DNA of 64,000 bases. Source: CAVQYV01 sp963718295 [NCBI: uncultured Methylomirabilota bacterium]. GTDB taxonomy: Bacteria; Methylomirabilota; Methylomirabilia; CAVQYV01. The stretch lies in the NCBI GenBank assembly GCA_963718295.1, contig CAVQYV010000008.1:248001-312000 (forward strand), given 5' to 3'. This document shows positions 36,865 to 44,853 of this stretch, one piece after another; the stretch's first letter is position 1; every line of letters starts with the position of its first letter. Position numbers and translations under genes: made by a program. Under the pieces are notes generated by a model that was not told where the DNA came from, made no database searches, and worked only from the letters and a program-made list of their open reading frames with translations.

Positions 36865-38955
36865 CTATCCCGTGGACAGCTTGGAGAGGTCCGCCAGTCC
36901 GGACAATAGGTGGGAGACCTGAAAGAGCAGGGCAAGGCGGTTTCGCTTGACCTCTTCCTCTTTGGCCATGACCATGACTTCATTGAAGAAACGATCCACA
37001 GCCGGTCGCAGACGGGAGATCTCCTCCAGGGCGGCCAGGAAATCCTCTTTCGCCAGGAGGGATAGGATCCGCTCCTGAAGCATCTGGGTTTCCCTCCCCA
37101 GCTGACGCTCCGCCTCCTGCTGGAAGAGCTGGGGGTCCACGGAATCCGAGAAGCCGGGAGGCAGGATATTGAGAACCCGCTTGAAGGCAATGGCCAGGTT
37201 CTCAAAATCGGGTTGCTGGCGAAGCGCCGAAAGCGCCTCGGCCCGTCTTCGGGCCGCGACCAGATCGTCAAAGCCGGCTGCCAGGATGGCCTCGATCAGA
37301 TCGGGCGCGAAGCCCTGGTCTGAAAGGATCCCCTGCAATCGTTGTCCCAGGAAGGCAACGACCTTTTCCTTCACTTGGTTGGCTGATAGGGATTGCTTTC
37401 CCAGAGGCTCGGCCAGTGCTGCGAGCGCTTCCTGCAGCAGGGCAGAAAGGGAGAAGCGCATCCCCCTGTCCAGGACAACCAGGATGATTCCCGATCCCTG
37501 GCGGCGGAGGGCGTAGGGATCCTCGGAACCAGTGGGAATGAGGCCAAGGGAGAAATAGCCAGCGACGGAATCCAACTTGTCGGCGATGCTGACGATGGCC
37601 CCCAGGAGGGTCTGGGGCAGGCGATCCCCGGCGAATCGGGGAAGATAGTGTTCCTCGATGGCGGTAGCCACCTCTGTCTCTTTGCCCTCTTGGGTGGCAT
37701 AGATGCGCCCCATGACCCCCTGCAGGTTGGGGAATTCCTTCACCATGGAGGAGAGGAGATCGGCCTTGGCGAGGAGCGCGGCCTTCGTTGCCAATTCTTT
37801 CCGGTCCGGACAGATCGCCTCCGCGAGGTATCCGCTGAGGCGGACGATCCGGAGGGTCCTGTCATAGAGGCTGCCAAGTTGCTCCTGATAGACGATATGT
37901 TGAAGCTGGGGGACTCGCTCCTCCAGAGAGGTTTTGCGGTCCTCCCGATAGAAGAATTGGGCATCGGCGAGGCGGGCAGAGAGGACCCTTTCGTTTCCGG
38001 CCCGGATGAGGCTCACATCCTGGGCCTTCATGTTGGAGATGGTCACAAAGTAAGGGAGCAGCTCCCCCTTTCCATTCACCACCGGGAAATATCGCTGGTG
38101 CTTCTTCATGGGGGTGGTGATCACCTCTCGGGGCAGCTGAAGATAGTCCTCATCGAAATGCCCGCAGATTGCCACCGGATACTCCACCAGGTTTGCCACG
38201 GTCCAAAGGAGCTCCTGATCCGGCTCCGGAATTCCCCCAAACCTGGCTGCCTCTGCAGCGGCTGCCTCCTGAATCATCTGCTGGCGAGCCACCGGGTCCA
38301 CGATGACGAATTTCTCCTTTAACTTTGTCTCATAATCGGAGAAGCTGCGAACCCCGACGGGTTGGGGACTGAGGAAACGATGGCCATGGGTTTGATCGGT
38401 GCTGGCCACTCCGTCCATCTCAAAAGGGACGACCTGGTTTCCATAGAGGGCCAGGAGCCAGCGGATGGGCCGTAGAAAGCGGAGGTTTCCCTCTCCCCAA
38501 CGCATGCTCTTGGGCAAGGGCAGGGAGGCAATGATTTTGGGAAGGAGGGAAGGAAGGATTTCTGCGGTGCTCAGGGCTGCCTCCTCAAAGGTGGCCACTA
38601 CATAATCGCCCCTCTCCAGGGTCTTCACGGTGAGGGACTCCCAGGGAATTCCCTGGGCCCGAGCGAATCCCAGGGCGGCAGGGGTGGGCTTTCCCTCCCC
38701 GTCGAAGGCTGCCCTGGCCGATGGTCCGACGATCTGTCGACTCAGGGGCTGCTGGGCTTCCTCCAGGTCCTGCACCAGCAGGACCAATCGCCGCGGCGTC
38801 CCGAGGGTCCTGATCTCTCCAAAGGAGAGGCGATTCTCCTCCAGGCTCTGGCGGGCGAGCGAGGCAAGGTTCCCGATCGCCTCGGAAAGCAGGCCCGAGG
38901 GGATCTCCTCCGTTCCGATCTCCAACAAAAGCTCTTTGGCAGTGGGCATGTTCAT
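36865..38955 (-). CDS. glyS: Glycyl-tRNA synthetase beta subunit
   Basis: A 696-residue beta subunit of the alpha2beta2 glycyl-tRNA synthetase. It begins KELLLEIGTEEIPSGLL and has the typical TPRRLVLLVQDL, VVNGKGELLPYFVTISN and FFYREDRKTSLEERVP segments, with a C-terminal anticodon-binding-like region. ATG 38955 follows AAGAGG. In most bacteria glyQ and glyS are adjacent; here larA with its own promoter and terminator lies between them, so glyS must be reached by read-through or by an unseen promoter. Confidence 0.96.
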   Translation of the reverse strand: MNMPTAKELLLEIGTEEIPSGLLSEAIGNLASLARQSLEENRLSFGEIRTLGTPRRLVLLVQDLEEAQQPLSRQIVGPSARAAFDGEGKPTPAALGFARAQGIPWESLTVKTLERGDYVVATFEEAALSTAEILPSLLPKIIASLPLPKSMRWGEGNLRFLRPIRWLLALYGNQVVPFEMDGVASTDQTHGHRFLSPQPVGVRSFSDYETKLKEKFVIVDPVARQQMIQEAAAAEAARFGGIPEPDQELLWTVANLVEYPVAICGHFDEDYLQLPREVITTPMKKHQRYFPVVNGKGELLPYFVTISNMKAQDVSLIRAGNERVLSARLADAQFFYREDRKTSLEERVPQLQHIVYQEQLGSLYDRTLRIVRLSGYLAEAICPDRKELATKAALLAKADLLSSMVKEFPNLQGVMGRIYATQEGKETEVATAIEEHYLPRFAGDRLPQTLLGAIVSIADKLDSVAGYFSLGLIPTGSEDPYALRRQGSGIILVVLDRGMRFSLSALLQEALAALAEPLGKQSLSANQVKEKVVAFLGQRLQGILSDQGFAPDLIEAILAAGFDDLVAARRRAEALSALRQQPDFENLAIAFKRVLNILPPGFSDSVDPQLFQQEAERQLGRETQMLQERILSLLAKEDFLAALEEISRLRPAVDRFFNEVMVMAKEEEVKRNRLALLFQVSHLLSGLADLSKLSTG

Positions 38956-38969
38956 GGCCTCTTACAATC

Positions 38970-39006
38970 AAAAGCGGCCTCCCCCTGCATGGGAAAGGCC
39001 GCTTTT
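38970..39006 (-). terminator. Terminator between larA and glyS
   Basis: An 11-bp perfect stem AAAAGCGGCCT / AGGCCGCTTTT (38970-38980 and 38996-39006) with a 15-nt loop, located in the 69 bp between the larA stop and the glyS start. As the stem ends in A and T runs it could work in both directions. Confidence 0.65.
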
Positions 39007-39024
39007 GGATGGATCAAGTCGATC

Positions 39025-40284
39025 TCACACGATGGGATTGGAAGAAGACCCAGCCGGGAAGGCGAGCACATCCGCCTGCTTGGACCAGGAGGAGATCCGG
39101 GAGATCGCCTGGTCCAGGGTGGGGGAATACATCATCCCCATCTCATCCAGCTTCTCCGGTGGGATCCGGTCGGTAACTACTACCACCTTCTTATCCTTGA
39201 GGAGCTGCTTCACCCGTGCGGCAATGGGCCCTCCGGTGGGGGTCGCCTTCCCCTCGAAGATCCACTGATAGATCTGGGAGGGCTCCACCTTCTCCCGCAG
39301 GGCCTCATAGAATCCGGGACCCGTGCCGTCTCTGCACATAGACGCCAATAGGATCGTCCCCCCGGGCTTGGTGGCGATGTCGGCGGAGAGCAGGGCCTTA
39401 CAGGACTGGAGCAGCTCCACCTCCAGGGGATAGCCGGAGGCGATGGTCACATCAGCCAGGGAGGGAATGTTGAAACCGTAAACCTCGTTGTAGCCCTGGA
39501 TTGCGGCCTTGTGGGCGGCAGATACCTCGCCCGCGACCACCTTCACGATCTGGTTGCTCATGTTGAGGACCATATCGATCTTCATGGTCAGCTTCGCCAG
39601 CTTGGCCACTTCCATCTGATCCTCGTGCAGGGAATTGCCGGTCGTCCTTCCCTGGCGCACGTCGGGGAGTTTGGCCATGGTGTGGTTGGGCACGATCGTC
39701 TCTCGTCCGGATACGCCCGGCAGGATGATCTTGGGACCGCCAGAGTAGCCCGTCAGATAATGGGCTACCACATTGCCGACTCCCACGGAAAAGTCCGCAT
39801 TGGCTACCAGGGTGTTGATCCAGACCGGAGTGCCCTGACGGGTGGTTCCACGGGAGACGAGGCAGGATTTATCATCAGGGTCGTGGATGCTGACGCAATA
39901 GTTGGCGACCACCTCCGCCCCCACCTTGGCCTTCACCTCGTCCTCGTTGGGGATGCGATGGGTGCCGCGGCCGATGATGACGGAGATCCGGTCCTTGGGG
40001 ACCCCCGCCTTCTCGATCTGAGCCAAAAGCTCAGGAAGGATGAGGTAGGCCGGGGTGGGCCGGGTCTGGTCATCCACGATGACCGCCGCCGACTTGGCCT
40101 GGGAGCAAACTTCCGCCAGTCCGGGCATTCCGAGGGGGGAGGCCAGGGTTTTCCTCAACTCGGCCACCACATCCTCGATGGGAGGGACTTGTCGGGGCTC
40201 CCCGATGCCCAGCAGCTTCCAGGAAGAGGGGAGATCGATCTTCTCTCGCTTCCCCTGATAGTAAATTTCCAGTGAGTTCGCCAT
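39025..40284 (-). CDS. larA: Lactate racemase-family protein LarA (nickel-pincer enzyme)
   Basis: A 419-residue LarA/DUF2088 enzyme. Residues matching the characterised Lactobacillus enzyme are all present: DDQTRP (D72, R75), GTHR (H109), VAHYLTGYSGGPK (H175 and pincer Lys K185) and PNHTM (H201). It should carry the nickel pyridinium-pincer cofactor made by LarB, LarE and LarC, and racemise lactate or epimerise another 2-hydroxy acid; the substrate range of this broad family is varied. LarE is encoded at 46294-47154; LarB and LarC are not in the window. ATG 40284 follows GAAAGGAGAA. It has its own promoter and terminator. Confidence 0.9.
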   Translation of the reverse strand: MANSLEIYYQGKREKIDLPSSWKLLGIGEPRQVPPIEDVVAELRKTLASPLGMPGLAEVCSQAKSAAVIVDDQTRPTPAYLILPELLAQIEKAGVPKDRISVIIGRGTHRIPNEDEVKAKVGAEVVANYCVSIHDPDDKSCLVSRGTTRQGTPVWINTLVANADFSVGVGNVVAHYLTGYSGGPKIILPGVSGRETIVPNHTMAKLPDVRQGRTTGNSLHEDQMEVAKLAKLTMKIDMVLNMSNQIVKVVAGEVSAAHKAAIQGYNEVYGFNIPSLADVTIASGYPLEVELLQSCKALLSADIATKPGGTILLASMCRDGTGPGFYEALREKVEPSQIYQWIFEGKATPTGGPIAARVKQLLKDKKVVVVTDRIPPEKLDEMGMMYSPTLDQAISRISSWSKQADVLAFPAGSSSNPIV

Positions 40285-40399
40285 AATAGTTTCTCCTTTC
40301 AACCTCCAGTGAAGGCGACTAAGGAAATAGTGCCGCCGAAATCGGATGGCTTGCTTGAGCTTGAGTGCAGACAGAAACCAAGGCTCTGCTGACAATCAT

Positions 40400-40429
40400 A
40401 AGATACCCTGGGTCCTTGTGTTCTGTCAA
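40400..40429 (-). promoter_or_regulatory. Candidate promoter of larA, overlapping the end of glyQ
   Basis: Minus strand TTGACA (40424-40429), 18-bp spacer, TATCTT (40400-40405). The -35 lies on the glyQ stop region, so larA can be expressed apart from the synthetase genes. Confidence 0.4.
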
Positions 40430-41322
40430 GGATTTCTCCCTGCGGGACCGCCTTGCTTGATCAGGGGATAGCCCATCTCTTCGCGCTGCTTCAGGTAGGC
40501 CTCTGCGCAGCGGCGGGCCAAATTGCGAACCCGTCCAATCAGGGCTACTCGCTCCGTGACCGACAGGGCCCCTCGGGAATCGAGCAGGTTAAAGGTATGA
40601 GAGCACTTGAGACAACAATCGTAGGCAGGCAAGACCAATCCCCTCTGGATGAGGCGCAGCGATTCCTTCTCATAGCTATCGAAAAGGGAATACTGAAGGG
40701 AGACATCCGCTTCCTCGAAGTTGTGGATCGACCATTCCACCTCACCCCGGTGGTGCACATCCCCATAGGTGACCCCGTCACTCCATAGGATGTCGTAGAC
40801 CGAATTCACCTCCTGGAGATACATGGCGATGCGCTCGATGCCATAAGTAAGCTCGGCGGAGATCGGCTTCAGGTCGAAGCCTCCTGCCTGCTGGAAGTAG
40901 GTGAATTGGGTGATCTCCATCCCGTCCAGCCACACCTCCCATCCCAGTCCCCAGGCACCCAGGGTGGGAGACTCCCAGTCGTCCTCCACGAAACGGATAT
41001 CGTGCCGGAGGGGATCGATCCCGAAGCTGGACAGGCTCCTCAGGTAGATATCCTGGATGTCATTCGGCGAGGGTTTCATAATTACCTGGTATTGATAGTA
41101 GTGCTGCAGACGGTTGGGGTTCTCCCCGTAACGCCCGTCCGCCGGGCGGCGAGAGGGTTCCACATAGGCCACATTCCAGGGCTCAGGCCCCAGTACCCGA
41201 AGGAAGGTGGCCGGATTCATGGTGCCGGCCCCCACCTCCACATCATAGGGTTGGGTGATGAGGCATCCCTGGCCGGCCCAGAAACGCTCCAGCGCCAGGA
41301 TCAGTTCTTGAAAGCTCATCAT
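40426..41322 (-). CDS. glyQ: Glycyl-tRNA synthetase alpha subunit
   Basis: A 298-residue class II synthetase catalytic subunit. It has [70 protein letters not shown] and [14 protein letters not shown], which are the motif regions of the alpha2beta2-type enzyme. It activates glycine and charges tRNA-Gly with GlyS. ATG 41322 is chosen with AAAGGTG upstream; GTG 41334 in frame is an alternative. The usual partner gene glyS is displaced by larA. Confidence 0.96.
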   Translation of the reverse strand: MMSFQELILALERFWAGQGCLITQPYDVEVGAGTMNPATFLRVLGPEPWNVAYVEPSRRPADGRYGENPNRLQHYYQYQVIMKPSPNDIQDIYLRSLSSFGIDPLRHDIRFVEDDWESPTLGAWGLGWEVWLDGMEITQFTYFQQAGGFDLKPISAELTYGIERIAMYLQEVNSVYDILWSDGVTYGDVHHRGEVEWSIHNFEEADVSLQYSLFDSYEKESLRLIQRGLVLPAYDCCLKCSHTFNLLDSRGALSVTERVALIGRVRNLARRCAEAYLKQREEMGYPLIKQGGPAGRNP

Positions 41323-41377
41323 GGGATAAGTCACACCTTTGGGGGATTCTGGTTTGCGAGCAGAAAAGCGGGCCGAG

Positions 41378-41404
41378 TAAATACCAAATTCCCCATCTTG
41401 TCAA
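41378..41404 (-). promoter_or_regulatory. Candidate promoter of glyQ
   Basis: Minus strand TTGACA (41399-41404), 15-bp spacer, TATTTA (41378-41383), about 55 bp before the glyQ start. Confidence 0.35.
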
Positions 41405-41588
41405 GTATCCTGAGGGAATTTGTAGCATCCTGAGGGCCTGGATCAGGTCCGAGGGGGGGTGAGGGCTGAAACGAAGCGGCAGGAGAGACTTTTTCTTGAC
41501 GGGGGGGAGGGTTTTCGAGTAGAAGAGAGTGAGGTTTGATTCGCAGAGGCGGAGCCTATTGTGTGAAATCTGAAAAGGAGGGTTCGGC

Positions 41589-41948
41589 ATGGAAGGATTC
41601 ATCGTCAAGGTCAGCGACGTAAAGGCAGAGGCTTTCGGCAGCGTATCCCGGTGGTTCCTCATCTCCCCCAAGGTGGGCAATGCCACTTATCAGCGGATGG
41701 CCTACCTGGAGGGACAGCCCGGGGCGAAGGGGACGCTCCACACCCACCCGGGAGATGAGGTGCTGTTTACGATCAGCGGCAAGGCCAGCGTGAACATCGA
41801 TGGAAAAGATCACTTCCTTTCGGCCGGGGAGGCCATCTCCATCCCCCCGGGAAGCCAGCATTATCCGGAGGTAGTGGGAAATCAGACCTGGATCGCAGTC
41901 GCCGCCTACTGTGACGACTGCCCCATCATTGCCCAGGCGAAGAAATAA
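41589..41948 (+). CDS. Small cupin-domain protein
   Basis: A 119-residue single-domain cupin. Motif 1 is KGTLHTHPGDEVLFTISG with two His and one Glu in metal-binding positions; motif 2 is AISIPPGSQHYPEVVG with the third His. Such proteins bind a divalent metal and act as small dioxygenases, isomerases or sensors; the role here is unknown. A CxxC-like DDCP sits near the C terminus. AAAAGGAGGG precedes the ATG, and a strong terminator follows, so it is a single-gene unit divergent from glyQ. Confidence 0.88.
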   Translation: MEGFIVKVSDVKAEAFGSVSRWFLISPKVGNATYQRMAYLEGQPGAKGTLHTHPGDEVLFTISGKASVNIDGKDHFLSAGEAISIPPGSQHYPEVVGNQTWIAVAAYCDDCPIIAQAKK

Positions 41949-41989
41949 GCCGTCACCCATCGAAGCGTAGCAAAATCCATTGTGAAACG

Positions 41990-42025
41990 AAAGGCCTCCT
42001 ATCAGGAGGCCTTTCTGTTCTTAGC
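41990..42025 (+). terminator. Rho-independent terminator after the cupin gene
   Basis: Perfect 11-bp stem AAAGGCCTCCT (41990-42000) / AGGAGGCCTTT (42004-42014) with a 3-nt loop, followed by CTGTTCTT. Confidence 0.8.
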
Positions 42026-42084
42026 CCTTCCAATACCCATCCTGCGAGATCCCAATTCCTCTCTTTCCGTTCACGCCCCTCAGG

Positions 42085-42321
42085 TCGCCTCCGGCCAGCG
42101 GATGGCCTTTCCCTGCCCGATCGGCGTCGCCAGGCGCTGGCTGGCCGCTTCCCTCGCGCAACTGGGGCGGATGGAGGAAGCCCGTTGCCGAGGCAGAGAA
42201 GTTCCTGAAGGAAAACCCCACCTTCTCCGTATCTTACTACGGCAGCACCCAGCCGTATCTTTACGACAAGGATCGGCAGCACATCGTGGAGGGCCTTATC
42301 AAGGCCGGCCTACCGCGGTGA
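42085..42321 (+). pseudogene. Remnant of the C terminus of a TPR/adenylate cyclase-type protein
   Basis: The translation RRWLAASLAQLGRMEEAR joins, after one extra T at 42185-42186, to AEAEKFLKENPTFSVSYYG, continuing to GLIKAGLPR and a stop at 42319. This is the characteristic last TPR and tail of adenylate/guanylate cyclase-TPR proteins (usual form AASLAQLGR-EA-AEA-xFLxxNPxF). No upstream catalytic domain exists and the frame is broken, so only about 75 codons of a decayed gene remain. It lies between the cupin terminator and the lipoprotein terminator. Confidence 0.7.
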
Positions 42322-42342
42322 AAAAGGGAAGGCCCAACGTGG

Positions 42343-42365
42343 AAATAGGGATGTGTCCCTAATTT
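42343..42365. repeat. REP-like short repeat (AAATAGGGATGTGTCCCTAA type)
   Basis: A short dyad GGGA-TGTG-TCCC flanked by A+T-rich arms. Sequences of this form recur in many deltaproteobacterial genomes; the call is by recognition, since only one copy is in the window. Confidence 0.35.
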
Positions 42366-42369
42366 GAAT

Positions 42370-42404
42370 AAACAAAACGGCGGGACGGCCGAAGCCGCCC
42401 CGCC
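42370..42404 (-). terminator. Terminator of the OmcB-like lipoprotein gene
   Basis: On the minus strand GGCGGGGCGGC / GCCGTCCCGCC (42379-42404) forms an 11-bp stem with one G-T pair and a TTCG tetraloop, followed by GTTTTGTTT. Confidence 0.8.
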
Positions 42405-42436
42405 GGGAATTCCCAGATCCGTCCGGACCCACCGGA

Positions 42437-44017
42437 TTAGTACTGGTTGGTGGATTCAGTCTCGTTGACCGGACGCTGAAGCTGATCGGTATTCATCTCG
42501 ACGCTGAAGCGCACATCGTCGGCCTTCACCGCCTTCACCACCAGCTTCCACTCGGCCTTGGCCTTCGGGGCGAGCGTGGCCAGCGGCGCGAACTTCACCA
42601 CTTGGCCCGTCTGCGTTGCCACCGTCGCGCCCGAGGCCGAGACGAAGGCCTGGGAATCCTCGAGCGTGCAGGTGATGGCAATGTTGGTATCGGCCAGGGA
42701 GCCTTGGTTCGTCACCGTGATGATGTAGGTCTCCTCCGCGCCGACTTCCACCGGATCGGCCACGTCGAGGACCTCGAGCAACACGGCCGGGATGCCCTTG
42801 ATGGTGGTGGGGACGCTATCCTCAGCCGGGTTCGCGCAGACGGCCTCAGCCATGGCGGTGTTCTGGGTTTGGCTGATGGAATCGGCGCGGACCGTCAGCG
42901 TCACGTCCTTGCTGTCGCCCGCCGCGAGGTCGCCGAGGTTCCAGGTGACGGTGCCGCCCGCGGCGGCGCCACCGGCGCTGGCCGCCACGAAGGACGTGCC
43001 GGCTGGGATCATATCCTTCACGACCACGCCCTTGGCCACTGTGTCGCCGGCGTTGCCGACCTTGATCGCGTACCGGGCCTCACGGCCGACAAACAAGAAG
43101 TCGGGGCCGGTCTTGTCGATGGTAAGCACCGCTTGGCGGACCGTGACCGAAGCCTTTGCGTCAGCGGTCAGGCCTTCGGCGCTCTTGGCGCTGGCGGCGT
43201 TCTCGAACTCGCCGACCTTCTGCGCCTTGGCGACGTAGTTCACCTCCCGCGATTCGCCGGCGTTGAGGGCGCCGATATCGAAGGTGGCGGTCCCCTTGCC
43301 GTCAGCGGTGGTCAGGCCGGCGGGCAGGGTATCGGTCACCGTCACCTCACGCAGGGCGCCGGTGCCGGGGTTGCTGACCACCAGGCGCACCGGGATGTCG
43401 TCGCACAGCGTTGCTTCGGCCGGCATCGTCTTTACCAACTTTAGCTGCGGCTCGCTGACCTTGACGGTCTGGCACAGGTTGCGGACATAGCTCGCCTGCA
43501 GGCACTGGGAGATGTCGCCGATATTGTTGGCCACGCCTTGCCCGCGGATCTGCTTGCTGCCCTTCGCCGGGATCGTACCCAGGTCCCACTGCGCCGTGCC
43601 ATCCGGCAGCATAGTGGCCTCCGGGGTCGAGCCCTTGGCCTCGAAGCCGCCGCCGGTCAGTCTGTCGGTGATGATGACGCTATCCAGCGCACAGTCGGTC
43701 AGGTTGATCACATCGATGGTGTACTCGTACGTTTTGCCGAGGGTCACCTCGGCGGGGGCGGTGCGCTCGAGCAACAGCACACTGGTGGACCGATCGCCCG
43801 TGGGCACGGCCATGCTCGATGTCACGAGGTCGCCCTTCACCGTCCTGGCGGGACAAGCAGTGTCGGCCGGGGCGGGGGCCTCCTTCTTCGCCTGAGACTG
43901 CCCTTCCGGTGAGAACATCTTACCCGAGTAGGCACCCTTCTGACCCTGCTGGCTCGCGCAGCCGAATAGAGCCACAGCAATAGCCAGCAGTAAGCCATAA
44001 AGCATAAGTTTCTTCAT
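42437..44017 (-). CDS. OmcB-like DUF11-repeat outer-envelope lipoprotein
   Basis: A 526-residue lipoprotein. The signal peptide ends in the lipobox LFGC (KKLMLYGLLLAIAVALFGCA). After a CPARTVKGDLVTSS segment come four DUF11-type beta repeats of about 100 residues, starting near TAPAEVTLGKTYEYTIDV, TMPAEATLCDDIPVRLVV, TGPDFLFVGREARYAIKV and ADPVEVGAEETYIITVTN. Several cysteines could crosslink. The arrangement resembles the chlamydial cysteine-rich protein OmcB, so a structural envelope role is inferred. Codon use is visibly richer in GCG/GCC/CCG than the neighbours, which suggests transfer. ATG 44017 follows GGAAAGGATAAAGG; the longer frame to 44248 is unsupported. Confidence 0.85.
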   Translation of the reverse strand: MKKLMLYGLLLAIAVALFGCASQQGQKGAYSGKMFSPEGQSQAKKEAPAPADTACPARTVKGDLVTSSMAVPTGDRSTSVLLLERTAPAEVTLGKTYEYTIDVINLTDCALDSVIITDRLTGGGFEAKGSTPEATMLPDGTAQWDLGTIPAKGSKQIRGQGVANNIGDISQCLQASYVRNLCQTVKVSEPQLKLVKTMPAEATLCDDIPVRLVVSNPGTGALREVTVTDTLPAGLTTADGKGTATFDIGALNAGESREVNYVAKAQKVGEFENAASAKSAEGLTADAKASVTVRQAVLTIDKTGPDFLFVGREARYAIKVGNAGDTVAKGVVVKDMIPAGTSFVAASAGGAAAGGTVTWNLGDLAAGDSKDVTLTVRADSISQTQNTAMAEAVCANPAEDSVPTTIKGIPAVLLEVLDVADPVEVGAEETYIITVTNQGSLADTNIAITCTLEDSQAFVSASGATVATQTGQVVKFAPLATLAPKAKAEWKLVVKAVKADDVRFSVEMNTDQLQRPVNETESTNQY

Positions 44018-44428
44018 TTCCTTTATCCTTTCCTTAATTTGGCGGACTCCCGCCGTTTGGTGTTTGCGCGCCACATGGCGCGCGGTCATGAAACAAACCA
44101 GTTGTATCGCCGGTAGCCTACCCGGCCGGAAAGCTTGTAGGAAAGCTCCCGTTTGCCGACCCGGAGGAGGGCGACGCGGTCCACCCTGCACCTTCCCCGC
44201 AAGCGGTGCCATCAATCTGTCCAGCATGGAGGAAGGGGCCACGCGCAATTCCTCCGCTAGGCCGGCCTTTCTGTACCTGGCGTCCGCCTGAAAGGATCCT
44301 CATATACCTCGGGCGATATCATTCATGAAGACAACCCTGGATACCTCGCGCGGGAGCACGGGGAGGAAAGGGTTACCGCTTGCCGTAAGGGGTTTGCAGT
44401 TAGGTCCCGATCTTAATGGTCGTTAATG

Positions 44429-44460
44429 CCCCGTGCGGAAGCACGGGGTTCTTTACTTCC
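44429..44460 (+). terminator. Terminator-like hairpin without an obvious upstream gene
   Basis: Stem CCCCGTGC (44429-44436) / GCACGGGG (44441-44448) with a GGAA loop, then TTCTTTACTT. It implies a + strand transcript ending here. Confidence 0.55.
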
Positions 44461-44599
44461 TATTCATAGGATAGAGACAAGAATTGTGCCAAGGGGTTCA
44501 ACCGGTGCGGTTTCGCAGTGATTTCAAGGAGTTAGCGAAATCGGGAGGACCCGGATGAGGTCAGGAAAACAGGGAATCTGTCCTGTGGGGCGGGATGGT

Positions 44600-44624
44600 G
44601 TCCTGTCAGACAGGACTTTCTTTT
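44600..44624 (+). terminator. Second terminator-like hairpin in the gene-free region
   Basis: Stem GTCCTGTC / GACAGGAC around a single A (44600-44616), so in practice a 6-7 bp stem with a 3-5 nt loop, followed by TTTCTTTT. Confidence 0.5.
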
Positions 44625-44728
44625 CGGTAGGGAAGGGTGTCGCGGCGATCTTAGCCGGATGCGGAGAGCTGGTCCTTCTTGAGAAGGGAATACAGACAGG
44701 ATCGGAAGAGGCCGGGGATGTGCAGAGG

Positions 44729-44748
44729 GTTGGTTCTAAAACAACTTA
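44729..44748 (+). repeat. Third copy of the dispersed repeat
   Basis: GTTGGTTCTAAAACAACTTA is identical to 3910-3929, and all but its last base match the reverse complement of 3022-3046. It lies about 40.8 kb from the pair around the SDR gene and 105 bp past the cysK stop. Confidence 0.85.
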
Positions 44749-44853
44749 CTGAGGGGAGAGAGATGTTGGCCGGAAAAACAGGGGAAGGGCAGGGGCCCCC
44801 TCTGCGGTTTACCCCTTTCCTGATGAGCCAACTCAAAGCCTGGTCGATGCGGA

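Larger units (their letters stand above)
44018..44853. other. Gene-free region of about 830 bp with hairpins and a dispersed repeat
   Basis: No convincing gene is seen. The part next to the lipoprotein start has two hairpins: GGCGG-ACTC-CCGCC at 44041-44054 and GCGCGCC-ACAT-GGCGCGC at 44066-44083. Two terminator-like hairpins on the + strand follow at 44429-44460 and 44600-44624 although no + strand gene precedes them. The third copy of the 20-bp repeat is at 44729-44748. A small structured RNA is possible but not shown. Confidence 0.5.

Noticed and set aside
36762-37271. 169-residue minus-strand frame overlapping the glyS end
   Set aside because: It is a shifted frame of glyS; Ser/Arg/Pro-rich composition is typical of an out-of-frame translation.
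44100-44170. Cyclic-di-GMP-I riboswitch before the OmcB-like gene
   Set aside because: GGCAAAC and a GGTAG-GCTACC hairpin hint at it, but the conserved GNRA tetraloop, GGGACGCAAAGC segment and tetraloop receptor are absent.
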